Shown here piece after piece: positions 62,531 through 64,000 of a stretch of 64,000 nucleotides of DNA. A program made the translations under genes and the position numbers. Position 1 is the first letter of the stretch; each line of letters opens with the position of its first letter. Origin of the DNA: Pandoraea norimbergensis (lineage in GTDB: Bacteria; Pseudomonadota; Gammaproteobacteria; Burkholderiales; Burkholderiaceae); the NCBI RefSeq assembly GCF_001465545.3, contig NZ_CP013480.3:558001-622000 (forward strand), in the 5' to 3' direction. The notes under the pieces are model-generated. The model searched no databases, had not been told where the DNA came from, and was given only the letters and a program-made list of their open reading frames with translations.

Positions 62531-63391
62531 ATGAGTGGTCAACACCAAACGGCGCCTTATTACTTCGTACCGGCGCCATCGCGCCACCCGGTCAATTGCA
62601 GCATCGGCCTGCTGGTGGTGCTCGGCTCGGCCGCCGCGTGGGTCAACGGGCTGCCGTGGGCCCCGTGGACGGCGCTGGCTGGTCTGCTGTGGGTGCTGTG
62701 GGTCTTGCGCTCGTGGTTCGGCGATTCGATCGCCGAGTCGGAGGGCGGGCTTTACAGCAAGCGCATCGACGTCTCGTATCGCTGGGGGATGAGCTGGTTC
62801 ATCTTCTCCGAGGTGATGTTCTTCGCCGCGTTTTTTGGCGCGTTGTTCTATGCGCGCACGCTGGCGATGCCGTGGCTCGGCGATCTCGACAACAAGCTGC
62901 TCTGGCCCGACTTCACCGCTGTGTGGCCGAACGCCGGCCCGGCCGGTGTGGTCGATGCGTTCGAAACGATGGGCCCGTGGCCGATCCCGACGCTCAACAC
63001 GGCACTGCTGCTGACCTCGGGCGTTACGCTCACGATTTCACACCATGCCTTGCGTGCGAACCATCGTGGCAGCGCAATTTTCTGGCTGTTCGCCACGGTC
63101 GTGCTGGGCTTCGTGTTCCTGGGCTTCCAGGCGTATGAGTATCACCACGCCTACACCGAGCTGAACCTGAAGCTGACCTCGGGCGTGTATGGCTCGACGT
63201 TCTTCCTGCTCACGGGTTTCCACGGCTTCCACGTGATGCTGGGCGCGATCATGCTCTCCGTCATGCTGATTCGCCTGATCAAGGGGCACTTCACGCCGGA
63301 GCATCACTTCGGCTTCGAAGGCGCCGCTTGGTACTGGCACTTTGTGGACGTAGTGTGGCTGGGTCTCTACGTCGTGGTGTACTGGCTCTGA
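62531..63391 (+). CDS. ctaE: Cytochrome c oxidase subunit III
   Basis: A 286-residue, seven-helix subunit III. From ATG 62531 (site GGAGA): MSGQHQTAPYYFVPAPSRHP. FIFSEVMFFAAFFGALFY and the C-terminal WYWHFVDVVWLGLYVVVY are family signatures. It stabilises the oxidase and proton uptake. It ends the operon, followed by a terminator. Confidence 0.96.
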   Translation: MSGQHQTAPYYFVPAPSRHPVNCSIGLLVVLGSAAAWVNGLPWAPWTALAGLLWVLWVLRSWFGDSIAESEGGLYSKRIDVSYRWGMSWFIFSEVMFFAAFFGALFYARTLAMPWLGDLDNKLLWPDFTAVWPNAGPAGVVDAFETMGPWPIPTLNTALLLTSGVTLTISHHALRANHRGSAIFWLFATVVLGFVFLGFQAYEYHHAYTELNLKLTSGVYGSTFFLLTGFHGFHVMLGAIMLSVMLIRLIKGHFTPEHHFGFEGAAWYWHFVDVVWLGLYVVVYWL

Positions 63392-63433
63392 TGGTTTAAC
63401 GCCGTATCGAAATCGCGTATCGATCGGTGTGAC

Positions 63434-63460
63434 ACGCCGCCGGATTCCGGCGGCGTTTCT
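63434..63460 (+). terminator. Intrinsic terminator after ctaE
   Basis: ACGCCGCCGGA (63434-63444) pairs with TCCGGCGGCGT (63446-63456) and is followed by TTTCTGTTT. It ends the cox operon. The DNA from here to 63662 shows no gene. Confidence 0.85.
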
Positions 63461-63662
63461 GTTTATAGCGTTCGCGAAGTGAGAATGCGTCAGGACGCCG
63501 CTGAGAATGCGGCCATATGTCGCAGCAATGCGTGAGGGACGGGCCGGGGCGTCGACGCGCGCCGCGACGAACGTTCGGAGAACGTGACTGCGCTCAGGGT
63601 TCGAACGGCACGACTGGTAGGCGATGGGTGCGGCGATTTGCCGCAGGGCTTGCGCGCGGGAC

Positions 63663-63866
63663 TCAGTATCGTATGCCCGTGCTGTGAATCCAGCCCATCC
63701 AGTTAGCAAACAGGATGAGCAGAAACAGCGTCACCGACAGGCCGACGCGCACCATGAGTGAATGGACGGTGCGATTGGATCGGCCCTTGTCCCGCATCAT
63801 GAAAAACAATGCGGACGCCAGACTGCCGAGAATCAAGATGAAGGCGATGGCAACGAGAATGCGCAT
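63663..63866 (-). CDS. DUF2909 twin-helix membrane protein
   Basis: A 67-residue protein with two membrane helices (AIAFILILGSLASALFF and LSVTLFLLILFANWMGW) joined by a short basic loop (RDKGRSNRTVHS), the DUF2909 pattern. It is a regular neighbour of ctaE and surf1 in beta-proteobacteria and runs opposite to both here. Function unknown. Confidence 0.88.
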   Translation of the reverse strand: MRILVAIAFILILGSLASALFFMMRDKGRSNRTVHSLMVRVGLSVTLFLLILFANWMGWIHSTGIRY

Positions 63867-63975
63867 GATCGGCTGGATGACGGGAATGCGTCATTATCGG
63901 GCAACGAGCCCCGGCTGGCACGCTGCAATGCAGTGTGCGCGAGGGCTCTCACGCGCTGCCAGACAAGGAACGTAA

Positions 63976-64000
63976 GTGTTGAAAACCCTTTTTCGCGGCA
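63976..64000 (+). CDS. Start of a plus-strand gene cut by the window edge (SURF1 by context)
   Basis: An AAGGAA site followed by GTG (63976) opens a frame VLKTLFRG that runs off the window. In related genomes a SURF1-family oxidase assembly gene follows DUF2909 here. Only eight codons are visible, so the identity is a guess from order. Confidence 0.3.

Overview
The window looks like the chromosome of a high-GC beta-proteobacterium of the order Burkholderiales. The gene orders comM-ubiK, porin-glnK-amtB, gshA/gshB-EIIA(Man)-ptsH-ptsI, rhodanese-grxC-secB-gpsA-trmL and coxB-ctaD-ctaG-ctaE are typical of that group. A Pandoraea/Burkholderia relative is my best guess from memory of gene content; it was not computed.

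Layout. (1) 1-1890: the end of an IS21-family element (istA whole, istB cut by the window edge). (2) 1891-2042: about 150 bp of unexplained DNA. (3) 2120-25591: a complete Tn7-like transposon inserted in comM. The two halves of comM (2043-2119 and 25592-26532, minus strand) flank it, there is a perfect 5-bp target duplication (TCCGC on the plus strand at 2115-2119 and 25592-25596), and both ends carry repeated TnsB-type sites. The core is TnsA/TniC, TnsB/TniA, TnsC/TniB, TniQ/TniD and a CxxC-rich fifth protein, the gene set known from the comM-targeting Tn6022/AbaR family of Acinetobacter. The cargo includes an IS3 element, a large protein with weak TnsE resemblance, a DEDD exonuclease, a dCTP deaminase plus HExxH metalloprotein, an AAA ATPase plus subtilase pair resembling IetAS, a caspase-like protease plus alpha/beta hydrolase, a frameshifted DUF2971 gene, a chemoreceptor remnant and orphan genes. 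It reads as a defence-type cargo.

(4) 26.5-46.8 kb: core chromosome. It holds ubiK, a sigma54/NtrC-type control region in front of a TorF-like porin-glnK-amtB operon, glutathione synthesis (gshA, gshB) with a LuxR-type regulator gene between them, a regulatory PTS (EIIA-Man, HPr, EI), moeB-like, ctpA, gpmA, rhodanese, grxC, secB, gpsA, macrodomain, trmL, comF and a BioC-like methyltransferase.

(5) 46.87-57.5 kb: an apparently uncharacterised small-molecule gene cluster of nine tightly packed genes. SbnA- and SbnB-like enzymes (L-2,3-diaminopropionate synthesis) are followed by a PurA (adenylosuccinate synthetase) paralogue, an AurF-type diiron N-oxygenase, an N-acetylornithine carbamoyltransferase-like enzyme, a threonine-synthase-like PLP enzyme, a D-amino-acid-oxidase-like flavoprotein, a flavin-reductase-like FMN protein and an NHL-repeat protein. 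A convergent LuxR-type regulator with all canonical acyl-homoserine-lactone-contact residues closes the cluster, and a lux-box-like dyad lies upstream of its first gene. With the PurA paralogue as a possible self-resistance enzyme, the cluster suggests a quorum-controlled N-oxidised diaminopropionate-derived antimetabolite (an alanosine-like idea). This is the strongest candidate here for an undescribed system.

(6) 58.0-64 kb: the aa3-type cytochrome c oxidase operon (DUF2244, coxB, ctaD, a small protein, ctaG, DUF2970, ctaE), then a DUF2909 gene on the minus strand and the first codons of a further plus-strand gene.
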